Part shown: positions 53,119 through 61,859 of the stretch, piece after piece | How the letters are laid out: each line of letters starts with the position of its first letter | Position numbering within the stretch: the first letter of the stretch is position 1 | Assembly: GCF_000418325.1 (NCBI RefSeq) | Contig: NC_021658.1 | Location: forward strand, 12,566,501-12,630,500 | DNA: 64,000 nucleotides | Direction: 5' to 3' | DNA from: Sorangium cellulosum So0157-2 | Lineage (GTDB): Bacteria > Myxococcota_A > Polyangia > Polyangiales > Polyangiaceae | Made by a program: the position numbers and the translations under genes | Notes under the pieces: generated by a model | Seen by the model: only the letters and a program-made list of their open reading frames with translations | Database searches by the model: none | What the model was told of the DNA's origin: nothing

Positions 53119-53735
53119 CGGCCGCTCGCGCTGCGACGCGGCGAGCGCTCGCGGCGCTGCTGCTCGTCGCGCCGGCGTGCGGCGACGACGAGGAGCCGCC
53201 TCTGCCGGTCGTCGAGGACATGTGCAAGCTCGGGCCCCTGGGCGAGGAGGGCGCGCCCATCCAGATCGAGGTCATCGCGCTCGACTCGAGCGGCGTATCG
53301 CGCCCGGTGAGCGACGGCGACGCGGTCGACATCGTCATGCCGCCGCAGGGCGGGCGGGTGCTCTTCCTGGGCGTCCGCGCGACGAACCTGAGCGCATGCG
53401 GCGTCCAGCTCACGGGCGCGCTGCGCGACCCCGGGTCCGGGCGGGTGATGTCCGAGTCGAGGACGGTCAACCTGAAGCCGACCGGCGACGGCTGGGGCGC
53501 GAGCGTCGACGTCGACATCTCGACGTTCGCGAACGTGGGCGTCTGTCCGAACAACTGGTCGAGCGGCGACATCTTCGATCAGGACTACGAGATCGTGGTG
53601 CAGGTGAAGGACCGGGAGGGCCGGACGGCGAGCCACACGAGGCAGGTCCGGCCGGCGTGCAACGAGCCGGAGCTCGAGGTCGAGTGTCGGTGCATCTGCA
53701 AGCATGGATACATCCTCGGCGAGGCGTGCGAGTAG
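53115..53735 (+). CDS. Small secreted lipoprotein, last gene of the WD40/kinase operon
   Basis: A 206-residue protein. MTAARAATRRALAALLLVAPAC is a signal peptide with lipobox and Cys22, followed by a DDEEPP linker. The mature part is beta-rich (PIQIEVIALDSSGVSRPVS, GRVLFLGVRATNLSACGVQL) and ends in a Cys cluster ECRCICKHGYILGEACE. No enzyme motif is visible. ATG 53115 overlaps the upstream stop by ATGA, tying it to the operon. If the propellers of the WD40 protein are periplasmic, this lipoprotein may be on the same side of the membrane; that is inference. Confidence 0.75.
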   Translation: MTAARAATRRALAALLLVAPACGDDEEPPLPVVEDMCKLGPLGEEGAPIQIEVIALDSSGVSRPVSDGDAVDIVMPPQGGRVLFLGVRATNLSACGVQLTGALRDPGSGRVMSESRTVNLKPTGDGWGASVDVDISTFANVGVCPNNWSSGDIFDQDYEIVVQVKDREGRTASHTRQVRPACNEPELEVECRCICKHGYILGEACE

Positions 53736-53904
53736 GCGGTCCCCCGCCAATCCAGCGGCAGAGCGAGCGGTCCACAACATAAAAAAACTCGTGGCACATG
53801 CGATTCTCAGACGCGCAGATATCGTCGTGCGTAAGGGCCGAAGGGCCGATGAACACGGCGATATGCGCTGGTTCCGGTGAACCCGCTCTGGTACTGCGCC
53901 GCGC

Positions 53905-54798
53905 GTGGGCCAGCCGGATCAGTTCGCCAAGCGCACCTTTGCCGACGAGACGGAGCGGATCACCGGCGGTGCCGTCACGTGGCAGGATCCGCCCGAGATC
54001 GGCCTGGTGAAGGTGCAGGGCGATGGGCTCTTGCTCGTACGCCACCCCGATCGCATCGCAGGGCTGTCCGCGCCGTGGCCGGAAGCCCGGATGCACGAGG
54101 AGATCCTGGTCGAGCTGAAGATGCCGGGTGACCATCTGGATTTCCCGGCGGTGGAGCGCGCATTGCTCCGGCGGCAGGCGAGGCAGGTGCAGCGAGCGGA
54201 AGAGAGCGCACGTAAGTGGTTGGGCCAGGAGCCGCTCTGGCTTGTCGCGCCGTCCGTGCCCGATTGGCTGCGGACGCAACGCGCGCTCGTCGCGATCGGG
54301 CCGGGCTGCTACCGCGTGGAGCCGTCGTTCTTCCCCTTCCTGTGGATCGCAGCGAACGACCTGCCGCTGCGCGACGAGCTCGTGCCCTTTCTTGTGGCCC
54401 GCTCGGGACGGGCGCTCGACGAGTTCGCCCGGTGGGTCGCTCCGCGAATGTCGCTCGCGTGGTTGCTCGGCATGGTAAGATCCACCGCGATGTCGGCGAC
54501 CGTGCGCGAAGAGCTGTTGTGGTGGGTTGGCAAGGCAGAGGACCCCGAGGGCAAGGCGCGGGAGCGCGAGATCCTCCAGGCGCTGCTCGGCGCGAACCCG
54601 GACGTGCAGCAGAAGCTGGTCGAGAAGGGCCGCATCGCCGAGGCCCGGACCGCGCTGCGGAGGGTGCTCGCGCAGCGGCAGCTCGCGCTGCGCCCCGAGG
54701 AGGACGCACGCATCGAGGACTGCGCCGAGCTCGATGTCCTGGAACGGTGGCACGAGCGCGCCGTCACCGCCACGACGGCGGCCGAAGCGTTGGAATAA
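53905..54798 (+). CDS. Uncharacterised protein with a possible PD-(D/E)XK-like motif
   Basis: A 297-residue protein starting at GTG 53905. The N-terminal half contains EILVELKM (Glu-x-Lys, about residues 66-73), reminiscent of the catalytic strand of PD-(D/E)XK nucleases of the Rpn/YhgA type. It is followed by HLDFPAVERALLRRQARQVQR. The middle (WLVAPSVPDWLR, FLWIAANDLPLRDELVPFLVARSG) and helical C-terminus (VREELLWWVG, ILQALLGANPDVQQKL) resemble proteins I associate with Sorangium-type genomes, but I know no function. It is alone between the kinase operon and the peptide transporter. Confidence 0.6.
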   Translation: MGQPDQFAKRTFADETERITGGAVTWQDPPEIGLVKVQGDGLLLVRHPDRIAGLSAPWPEARMHEEILVELKMPGDHLDFPAVERALLRRQARQVQRAEESARKWLGQEPLWLVAPSVPDWLRTQRALVAIGPGCYRVEPSFFPFLWIAANDLPLRDELVPFLVARSGRALDEFARWVAPRMSLAWLLGMVRSTAMSATVREELLWWVGKAEDPEGKAREREILQALLGANPDVQQKLVEKGRIAEARTALRRVLAQRQLALRPEEDARIEDCAELDVLERWHERAVTATTAAEALE

Positions 54799-54820
54799 TT
54801 GCGGAGCGCCCTGCCCGCGA

Positions 54821-54840
54821 GCCCGACCGACGGATCGGGC
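54821..54840. terminator. Possible bidirectional terminator hairpin
   Basis: GCCCGA and TCGGGC form a six-base stem with an eight-base loop in the 67-base gap between two converging genes. There is no T-run, so it is at best a weak intrinsic terminator. Confidence 0.25.
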
Positions 54841-54865
54841 CGCGCAGCAGCTCAACCGACAGAGC

Positions 54866-56389
54866 CTACACGTCGAGATCCTTCCACCGCTTCGATCGCT
54901 GGGAGAACAGCAGCATCCCCACGAGCGACGCGACCCCGACCGCCGCGAACGAATACCAGATCTCGTAGGGTTGATAGGTGTCCCAGAGCAGGCGCGTGGC
55001 CTGGGTCGCGTCGATCTGCAGCACCTCCTGGAGCTTCCGGAAGGCCTCCTGGCGCGACACCCCGAGGAGCTCCGGGAGCGACGCCACGTCGCCGTTCCAC
55101 GCCTTCCCCTTGGCGACATCGGTCTTCTCGGCGAGGTAGCGCAGGGCCAGCGTGGCCTTCTCGCCGCGCGTGCCATACAGGATCCCCGCCATCTGCGCGC
55201 CGATCGCCGGGCCGATCGCCGCCGGGATGTTGACGTAGCCGAGGTAGAGCGCCTTCTTCCCCTTCGGCGCGATGAGCGCGAAATACTCGCTCTTCTTCGG
55301 GCCGGTCAGCATCTCGCCGATGGAGAAGAGCAGGATGCCCAGGAAGAGGACGTAGAGCGACGTCGTGGTGCCGGAGACGATGATGCCAAAGGTGGCGACG
55401 AGGATGCCCAGCGTCATCGCCGAGAGCACCTTCATCCTCGCCACCAGGTACGAGAACGGCACGAGGAAGAGGACGATGCACACCGCGTTCAGGTTGAGCA
55501 CGTTCTCCTGCTTCAGCTGGACCCCGCGCGCATCCTTGACGTCGAGCCACGAGCCCGGGAGCCAGGGGTTGTTCTGTACGAACGAGGTGCTGCTGATCCA
55601 GTCCGTGTAGAAGTTCGGCATCAGGTCCCAGAGCTGATACATCATCAGCCAGAACCCCGAGAGCAGCAGGATCACGGTGATGAGCCGCGCGTCCCAGATG
55701 TTCTTGATCGTGTCCCTGAAGACCTTCCACGCGTCGGCGGTCTTGTCGGCGCCGGAGTCGACCTCCCGGTAGGTGAAGAGCATCAGGAAATTCAGGGAGA
55801 TGATGCCGGCGCAGCCGTAGAACACCCACGGCCAGCCCTTGCCGTGGAGGTAGCCGGCGAGCGGCGGGCCGACCGCCGCGCCCACGTTCACGAGCCAGTA
55901 GAAGAGCCCCCAGCCGACCGACGAGTTCGATTTGTCCATCGACTGGGCCAGCGTGCCCTGGATCCCGGGCTTGAAGAGGGCCGTGCCCATCGCGAGGACG
56001 ACCACGCCGAGCAGGAAGCCGGTGAAGCTCCGCTGCGTCGCCATCAGCAGATAACCGATGATCTTCAGCCAGACCGTGACGAAGATCGTGCGCTTGTAGC
56101 CGTACCGGTCCGCGTAACCGCCCGTGATCATCGGGAGCAGCGACTGGATGAGGGCCCAGACCATGTAGATGGTGCCCTTGTCCTGCTGGCTGAAGTGGAG
56201 CCCCCCAGGCTCGTCGGCCTGGGCGATGTAGATGGGCATGACGACGCGCACGCCGTAGTAAGCGAGCCGCTCCCACATTTCCATGATGCAGCCCATCCAG
56301 AAGGAGCGCGGCAGGCTCCTCAGGGTCTGAGCAAAGGAGAGCTTCGGCGGGACCTCGGTGGCCGGCTCGCTCACGACTGCATTCGTCAT
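54866..56389 (-). CDS. POT/PTR2 family proton-coupled peptide transporter
   Basis: A 507-residue integral membrane protein. The N-terminal membrane segment carries EMWERLAYYG (residues 37-46), the ExxERFxYYG proton-coupling motif of the POT (PTR2) family within the major facilitator superfamily. Other typical features are the loop GGYADRYGYKRT, FKPGIQGTLA and GWGLFYWLVNVGAAVGPPLAGYL. About 12-14 membrane helices are visible. These import di- and tripeptides with protons. ATG 56389 is chosen for the GAGGAG site just upstream; a longer frame to 56461 adds an Arg-rich leader. It stands alone as a transcription unit. Confidence 0.92.
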   Translation of the reverse strand: MTNAVVSEPATEVPPKLSFAQTLRSLPRSFWMGCIMEMWERLAYYGVRVVMPIYIAQADEPGGLHFSQQDKGTIYMVWALIQSLLPMITGGYADRYGYKRTIFVTVWLKIIGYLLMATQRSFTGFLLGVVVLAMGTALFKPGIQGTLAQSMDKSNSSVGWGLFYWLVNVGAAVGPPLAGYLHGKGWPWVFYGCAGIISLNFLMLFTYREVDSGADKTADAWKVFRDTIKNIWDARLITVILLLSGFWLMMYQLWDLMPNFYTDWISSTSFVQNNPWLPGSWLDVKDARGVQLKQENVLNLNAVCIVLFLVPFSYLVARMKVLSAMTLGILVATFGIIVSGTTTSLYVLFLGILLFSIGEMLTGPKKSEYFALIAPKGKKALYLGYVNIPAAIGPAIGAQMAGILYGTRGEKATLALRYLAEKTDVAKGKAWNGDVASLPELLGVSRQEAFRKLQEVLQIDATQATRLLWDTYQPYEIWYSFAAVGVASLVGMLLFSQRSKRWKDLDV

Positions 56390-57041
56390 TTCATACTCCT
56401 CACGCCCCGCGCGTCGTCGCCAGCGCGCCAGCCCTCGTACCACACCGAAAGCGGCGCACATATCGGGATCACGCGCGCGATCCGCGGACGTCCATGACAG
56501 CGCGGCAGCCGAGCTGCCCAGGAGAGGGGCGCGAGGGCGGAAGGCGGGAAGATTCTCGGCCTTTCCTCTTCGTCTTCCCCGTCATGTCCGGAATCTGGCC
56601 GGCAGCCCGCCACCGCAACGCCGATGGAGCGGCGCCCGCGCGCGAGCGCGCAGCCGTCGATCTTCCCGCAGTCTTCCCGCAGCGAAACCAGGGCCGATGT
56701 CCGCCGCACCACAGCGAAACAGCCCATGTTCGAAGCGCGGTTCGGTAACTCAAGTCACGAATCGACAGCGATGGTCACCGAGCGACCTGAACAGCAGGGG
56801 CGCGCGCCGGGCGCGCCCGCGCACCCCGAGGGCCGTGCGCCGCGCAGGCCGCGGCGAGCGGCGCACCGGCCCTGCGCAGCGCGCGCCGCGACCTCGACGG
56901 GGCCCGCGTCGGGCAGCCGCCGCCACCACCCGGCCTGCGGGTTGCCTCCCGGCGCGCCCGCGCGGCGGGAGCGCGGCGCCTCGGCGGGCCGCCGGCGAGT
57001 CTTTGCCTGCCGCCGCGTCCTGGTGGTAGGGCAAACCGGTG
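56390..57041. other. 652-base gap with no supported gene
   Basis: It lies between the divergent peptide transporter and the XerC-like gene. Overlapping reading frames here are Arg/Pro-rich and lack ribosome sites or motifs. A patch with somewhat lower G+C at 56558-56590 (CTTTCCTCTTCGTCTTCCCC) may hold promoter sequence. Nothing else is recognised. Confidence 0.35.
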
Positions 57042-58271
57042 ATGCACGTGCGGCGAGGCGGCGATCGATCCGGCGAGACCACGCTGGAGCAGGCGATCGC
57101 GCGCTTCCTCACCTACCTCACGGCCGAGCGACGGGCGTCGCGCCACACCGTGGCCGCGTACCGGCGCGACCTCGAGCAGCTCGCGCGCTTCGCCCGCGAG
57201 AAGGCGGCCGCGAACGCCGACCACCGCCCCGCGCCGGCGCGCGGCAAGGCCCAGACCGCCGGCAAGGTCCCGGCCGCCGGCAGGGTCCCCGCTGCCGGCA
57301 AGGTCCCCGCCGCCGGCGACAACGCCGGCAAGGTCCCGGCCGCCGGCAGGGTCCCCGCTGCCGGCAAGGTCCCGGCCGCCAGCAACCTCCCAGCCGCTGG
57401 CCACGCCGCAGGCGAGGCCCCGGCCGCGGGCGGGGACACGACCGCGGTCGAGGACACGGCCGTGACCGGCGTCGACGTGCTCCTCCTGCGCAGCTGGCTG
57501 GGCTCGCTCGCGCGCACCCACGCTCCCGCCTCGATCGCGCGCAAGGTGGGCGCCGCGCGCGCCCTGCTCCGCTACCTCGAGCGGCGCGGCGAGGTCGACA
57601 AGAACGCCGCCGCCCAGCTCGCCCTGCCCAAGGTCCGGCGCCCCCTGCCGACCTTCCTCGACGTCGACGCCGCCGCCGAGGTCATGGAGATCCCCGGCGC
57701 AGACACCGCCGAGGGGCTCCGCGACCGCGCCATCCTGGAGACCCTCTACGGCGCCGGCCTGCGCGTCTCCGAGCTCTGCGGGCTCGACCTCGCCCACGTC
57801 GACCGGCGGCCCGCCGACAGGGCCTCGGTGCGCGTCCTCGGCAAGGGCGACAAGGAGCGGATCGTCCCGCTGGGCTCCCACGCCGTCGCCGCCATCGAGC
57901 GCTACCTCGAGCGGCGCGACGAGCTCACCGACCCGACGACCGGCGCCCGCGACCCGCGCGCGCTCTTCCTGTCCCGCCGCGGCGCGCGCATCGGCGTGCG
58001 CCGCGTCCAGGCCCTCGTCCAGCGCTACGGCGCGCTCGGCGCCGGCCGGTCCGACCTGCACCCGCACGCGCTCCGGCACACCTGCGCGACCCACCTGCTC
58101 GACGGCGGCGCCGACCTCCGCGCCATCCAGAAGCTGCTCGGGCACGCGTCGCTCGCCACCACGCAGCGGTACACGCACGTGTCGATCGACCACCTGCTCA
58201 AGGTCTACGACGCCGCCCACCCGATGGCGCGGAACGCCCACCCGATGGCGCGGAAGCGGAGCCCGGCGTGA
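57042..58271 (+). CDS. XerC/D-like tyrosine recombinase with repeat-rich insert
   Basis: A 409-residue tyrosine recombinase. The C-terminal catalytic domain has all expected residues: Arg in GAGLRVSELCGL, Lys in LGKGDKERIVPLG, HALRHTCATHLL, LGHASLATTQRYTHV with the nucleophile Tyr. The N-terminal core-binding domain starts TTLEQAIARFLTYLTAERRAS and AYRRDLEQLARFAREK. It is then interrupted by about 75 low-complexity residues before VLLLRSWLGSLARTHAPASIARKVGAARALLRYL. Xer proteins are normally about 300 residues, so the insert explains the excess. Xer enzymes resolve chromosome dimers at dif; whether this is the housekeeping copy is unknown. Start ATG 57042, or GTG 57039. It shares GTGA with the next gene. 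Confidence 0.88.
   Translation: MHVRRGGDRSGETTLEQAIARFLTYLTAERRASRHTVAAYRRDLEQLARFAREKAAANADHRPAPARGKAQTAGKVPAAGRVPAAGKVPAAGDNAGKVPAAGRVPAAGKVPAASNLPAAGHAAGEAPAAGGDTTAVEDTAVTGVDVLLLRSWLGSLARTHAPASIARKVGAARALLRYLERRGEVDKNAAAQLALPKVRRPLPTFLDVDAAAEVMEIPGADTAEGLRDRAILETLYGAGLRVSELCGLDLAHVDRRPADRASVRVLGKGDKERIVPLGSHAVAAIERYLERRDELTDPTTGARDPRALFLSRRGARIGVRRVQALVQRYGALGAGRSDLHPHALRHTCATHLLDGGADLRAIQKLLGHASLATTQRYTHVSIDHLLKVYDAAHPMARNAHPMARKRSPA
57258..57430 (+). repeat. 18-bp coding repeat inside the XerC-like gene
   Basis: About nine units encode AG(K/R)VPA hexapeptides (residues about 73-129), with one partial unit AGDN in the middle and decay at the 3' end (ASNLPA, AGHAAGEAPA). All changes keep the frame. 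It sits in the loop between helices of the DNA-binding N-terminal domain. Confidence 0.88.
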
Positions 58272-60571
58272 AGCGCACCCCCAGCTCACCGGGGCCCGCC
58301 GTCCCGACGCTGGCCCGCGCGTGGGCAGGGCGGCTCGCCAGGAGCGCCCTCGGCGCCAGCGTCCTCGGCGTCGTGGCCGCGTCGCTCGACGCCGGCTGGG
58401 CCGCGGCGGGCGCCGGCGACGACCCCGCCTTCCAGCGCGCGACCTACCTCGCCGACATCGGCGTGTTCGCGCCGGTCGCGCTCGCCGTCGGCCTGCTCGG
58501 CGGCCTCGGCGCGATCGTTGTCGACCCGTCGAGCCCGCCGTCGCCGGCCACGCTCGTCGCCTCGCTCCGCGTGCGGGCGATCGGCCGGCCCGCCGACATC
58601 GCGGCGTTCGTGCCGCTCGCGGTGCTCGCGGCCTTCCTCTGGATGACCCTGTGCGCTCACCTCGCCCGCGCGCTGCTCGGGCTCGAGGCCGCGCCCCTGC
58701 TCGTCGGCACCGCCGTCGCCGCGGGCTCGCTCGGCGTCGGCCTCATCGCGGGGCTCGCCGTCCTCGCCCTGACGCCGCCGCTCCGGCGCGCGCTCGCCAA
58801 CGCGAGCGACGGGCGCCCGGCCTGCGTCGACCCGGCGGTCACGGGCGGCGTCGCGCTCGGGATCGCGGCGGCCCTGTTCTCGGTCGGCGTCGCCACGGGC
58901 GGCGTCTCCGGCGAGGGCGGCTTCCTCGGCATCTACGGCATCTTCAAGCGCCCCGAGCTCGACCTGCGCGCGCCGGCGCTCCTGCTCGTGGTCGCGCTCG
59001 CCGCCTTCCTCGCGCCGGCCGCCGTCCGGACGGTGCGCGCCCCGGTCGCGCTCCTCGTCGCGCTCCTGCCGCTCGCGCTCACCGCGCGCGCGGCCACGGC
59101 GCTCAACGCGGCGCCGGCGGTGGGCCAGGCGCTCGAGCGCGGCGCCCCCGTCGGCGGCAAGAGCCTCGCGGTCCTGCGCCTCCTGGCCGACCGCGACGGC
59201 GACCGCGCGGCCGGGCTCTTCGGCGGCGGCGACTGCGACGACCGCGACGCGCGCGTCCACCCGCTGGCCGAGGAGATCCTCGACAACGGCGTCGACGACG
59301 ACTGCGCCGGCGGCGACCTGACCGCCGCGGCGCTGGCCGCGCTCGCCCCGGCCCCGAAGGCGGCCGCGCCCGCCGAATCGCCCGCGGCGCGCCTGCCCCA
59401 GGACCTGAACGTCGTCCTCATCACGATCGACACGCTCCGCTGGGATCTCGGCTACGCGGGCAATCCGCGGCCCGTGTCGCCGAACCTCGACGCGCTCGCG
59501 GCCCGCTCCACGGTGTTCGAGCGCGCGTACGCGCTCGCGTCCTACACGGGCAAGAGCATCGGCCCGATGCTCATCGGCAAGTACGGGAGCGAGACCCACA
59601 GAAACTGGGGTCATTTCAACAAGTTCAGCGAGGAGGACACGTTCGTCGCGGAGCGCCTGAAGGCGGCGGGGGTGCGCACGATGAGCGTGCACGGGCACCG
59701 CTATTTCGGCAGCTTCGGCGGGCTCGATCGCGGGTTCGACGTGGTGGACATGTCCGCGGCGCCGCCCGAGGGCGCGCCGTGGGACGTCGACAACAAGGCG
59801 ACGAGCCCCGCGCTGACCGACGCCGCGCTGCGGCTGCTCGGGTCGCCCGGGAACACGGGCGGGCGCTTCTTCCTGTGGGTCCACTACCTCGATCCGCACG
59901 CCGACTACCTCCGGCACGACGACGTGCCGGGCTTCGGCGCGTCGTCGCAGCGGGACCTGTACGACGGCGAGGTGGCCTTCACGGACAAGCACATCGGCCG
60001 GCTGCTCGACGCGGTCGCGGCGGCGCCGTACGGCGGGCGCACGGCGGTCGTCGTGACGAGCGATCACGGCGAGGCGTTCGGCGAGCACAAGATGTTCCGC
60101 CACGGCTTCGAGCTCTGGGAGGAGCTCGTGCGCGTGCCGCTGCTCGTCCATGTGCCGGGCGCGACGCCGTCGCGCGTGGCGGCGCGGCGGAGCCTGATCG
60201 ACCTCGCGCCGACGCTGCTCGATCTGATGCGGGTCCCCGGGCCGGGCGAGGGCGCGCCGGCGACCGACTTCCTGTCCGGCGTGTCGCTCCTGCCCGACGT
60301 GTTCCTCGCGCCCGGCGAGCAGGCCGCGGCGCGCGACGTGCTGATCGACATGCCGGCCGGGCCTTACAACGACGCGCGGCGGTCGTTCATCCGCGGCGAC
60401 CTGAAGCTGACGATCTCGGGCGGCGCCCGGTTCGAGCTGTACGATCTGGCGGGCGACCCGGAGGAGCGGAAGAACCTCTGGGGGACGCCGGCGGCGAAGG
60501 AGATCGAGCCGTACTATGCGGCGGCGCGGGCGCGCCTTCGCGAGATCCAGGTCACCGGCGCGCGGAAGTGA
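58268..60571 (+). CDS. Membrane-anchored sulfatase/phosphatase-superfamily protein with MopE-like metal motif
   Basis: A 767-residue protein from GTG 58268, sharing GTGA with the recombinase stop. Five or six membrane helices occupy the first 290 residues. Residues about 305-355 carry DRDGDRAAGLFGGGDCDD, VHPLAEEILDNGVDDDC, the putative metal-binding motif of MopE-type myxobacterial proteins. The C-terminal domain (about 380-760) is of the alkaline phosphatase/sulfatase superfamily: VLITIDTLRWD, HYLDPHADY, TSDHGEAFGEHKMFRHGFELWEELVRVPLLVH, and LYDLAGDPEERKNLW. The classical C/S-x-P-x-R sulfatase motif is absent: ASYTGKSIGP occupies that place, so Thr or Ser may be the nucleophile. A phosphotransferase or phosphatase role is as likely as sulfatase. 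Confidence 0.85.
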   Translation: MKRTPSSPGPAVPTLARAWAGRLARSALGASVLGVVAASLDAGWAAAGAGDDPAFQRATYLADIGVFAPVALAVGLLGGLGAIVVDPSSPPSPATLVASLRVRAIGRPADIAAFVPLAVLAAFLWMTLCAHLARALLGLEAAPLLVGTAVAAGSLGVGLIAGLAVLALTPPLRRALANASDGRPACVDPAVTGGVALGIAAALFSVGVATGGVSGEGGFLGIYGIFKRPELDLRAPALLLVVALAAFLAPAAVRTVRAPVALLVALLPLALTARAATALNAAPAVGQALERGAPVGGKSLAVLRLLADRDGDRAAGLFGGGDCDDRDARVHPLAEEILDNGVDDDCAGGDLTAAALAALAPAPKAAAPAESPAARLPQDLNVVLITIDTLRWDLGYAGNPRPVSPNLDALAARSTVFERAYALASYTGKSIGPMLIGKYGSETHRNWGHFNKFSEEDTFVAERLKAAGVRTMSVHGHRYFGSFGGLDRGFDVVDMSAAPPEGAPWDVDNKATSPALTDAALRLLGSPGNTGGRFFLWVHYLDPHADYLRHDDVPGFGASSQRDLYDGEVAFTDKHIGRLLDAVAAAPYGGRTAVVVTSDHGEAFGEHKMFRHGFELWEELVRVPLLVHVPGATPSRVAARRSLIDLAPTLLDLMRVPGPGEGAPATDFLSGVSLLPDVFLAPGEQAAARDVLIDMPAGPYNDARRSFIRGDLKLTISGGARFELYDLAGDPEERKNLWGTPAAKEIEPYYAAARARLREIQVTGARK

Positions 60572-60660
60572 CCGACCGGCGCGCGGAAGTGAGTGACCGG
60601 CGCGCGGAAGTGACCGGCGCGCGGAAGTGACCGGCGCGCGGAAGTGACCGGCGCGCGGCG
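60551..60660 (+). repeat. 17/21-bp tandem repeat spanning the stop codon
   Basis: Six units based on GTGACCGGCGCGCGGAA; the second and third carry four extra bases. The sulfatase-superfamily gene stop (TGA 60569-60571) lies in the second unit, and most units contain the same GTGA. If unit number changes the C-terminus would alter by only a few residues, because further in-frame or near stops follow. Confidence 0.85.
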
Positions 60661-60662
60661 CG

Positions 60663-60791
60663 GCCTGCAAGGTCGATCTGAGCGACCGCTGGGACTTCTG
60701 GGACGTCGTCCACCTGCCGCTCGGCGAGGTGCGCGCGCGGTTCGGGATACCGCCGCTCGCCGCGATGGGGGCGCGGCAGGAGGCCGCCTGA
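60663..60791 (+). other. Possible remnant of a coding sequence
   Basis: The frame from 60663 to the TGA at 60789-60791 encodes 42 residues: ACKVDLSDRWDFWDVVHLPL then GEVRARFGIPPLAAMGARQEAA. The composition is protein-like (Trp, Phe, Asp, Val in a natural mix) and unlike surrounding chance frames, but there is no start codon or ribosome site. It may be the 3' end of a deleted gene cut off by the tandem repeat. I do not recognise the family. Confidence 0.35.
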
Positions 60792-60866
60792 GCACATGAA
60801 TCCGCCGCTCGCCTGACCGCCACGGCGCCAGGTGTCTGGCTCACCGGAGCCGGGCGAGGCGGGCGA

Positions 60867-61487
60867 TCACCTCGGTGCGAGCCGATCAGCGATGTCGGTG
60901 CAGGTGGCGTCGTCCACGGCCTGGCAGTTGCTCAGCCCTGACCACGGCACCCAGACACACCCCTCCTCGGAGTCTTCCTCGCACGCTTCTTCCATGGACT
61001 CAGGGATCTCGACATCGCAGATCTGATGCAGAGACGGCGCCTCCCACGTGTCGGGCTGGCAGGGCGGCTCGTCGGGGGCTCCGCAGTGCCTCTCGCGGGT
61101 CTGCACGAGCGCGGTGCCGTCACCCAGCACCACGATGAGCGACTCTGTCTCGTCGATGAACGGTCCGGGGGTATCGAGCGCCGCGAGGACGCCCGTGCCG
61201 CCCGAAAGCAGGAGCCTGGCCGCGCACTCCAGCGCCTCTCGTGGTTCCGGGCCGAGGTGCCGCGAGATCTTCTCACAGCTCAGCTCGAGGCCGCATGCGA
61301 ACAGGTCGGGCGCTGTCTCGGGCGCGCTCACGTCGCCGCCGCCTTCGCCGGAGGGATCGTTCCCGGTATCCGGCTCGGGATCGCCCGAGCCGGATACCGC
61401 GCTCGAGCAGGCGGCAACGAACGGAACCTGTGCGGCGACCAGCAGGAGCGCGACCCAGGCGAGTCGATGTGCTTTCATGATCATCAT
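60867..61487 (-). CDS. Acidic Cys-containing lipoprotein
   Basis: A protein of up to 206 residues. The hydrophobic leader AWVALLLVAAQVPFVAAC ends in a lipobox. A Gly/Asp/Pro/Glu-rich linker of about 35 residues follows. The mature domain has about ten Cys (LFACGLELSCEKI, HCGAPDEPPCQP, EACEEDSEEGCVW, SNCQAVDDATC), suggesting disulfides. Three ATG codons (61487, 61484, 61478) are possible; a GGAAAG site lies just upstream. Function unknown; the type is common among myxobacterial surface proteins. Confidence 0.72.
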   Translation of the reverse strand: MMIMKAHRLAWVALLLVAAQVPFVAACSSAVSGSGDPEPDTGNDPSGEGGGDVSAPETAPDLFACGLELSCEKISRHLGPEPREALECAARLLLSGGTGVLAALDTPGPFIDETESLIVVLGDGTALVQTRERHCGAPDEPPCQPDTWEAPSLHQICDVEIPESMEEACEEDSEEGCVWVPWSGLSNCQAVDDATCTDIADRLAPR

Positions 61488-61859
61488 CTTTCCAAGGGGT
61501 GGGAGCCGTCCGTGAGTGCGGCTCCGTCCTCGAGCGCGGTCAGTGCAAACTACGTGCTCATCTGCCCCATGGGGTTGCGATCAGGCCGTCGCGCGCGATC
61601 CAGTGCTGCCCACGATGCGCCAGTGTGTAGCAAAGCACGGAGCTCAGCAGGACCCGAGCCCCCTCCGATTGACTCAACTTGGCACATATTGGCAGAGGTA
61701 CTAGCGGCCTCGTCGCGGCCTCCGGGACGTGCGCTGACCACCGCGCGACAGCCTGTGGTTCGCCACGATCCTGCTCGGCGGAGCCCTGTCCTGTAGCTGC
61801 GGCGTTCGGGCTCGGTTACAGTCGACCATGTAAGGAACCCAACGCAGAGGATCGATGCG
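61488..61859. other. Divergent gap without recognised gene
   Basis: These are 372 bases between the lipoprotein and LysE-type genes, less G+C-rich than average in the parts near 61540-61560 and 61675-61700. Both promoters must lie here. No conserved coding sequence or structured RNA is recognised. Confidence 0.35.
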
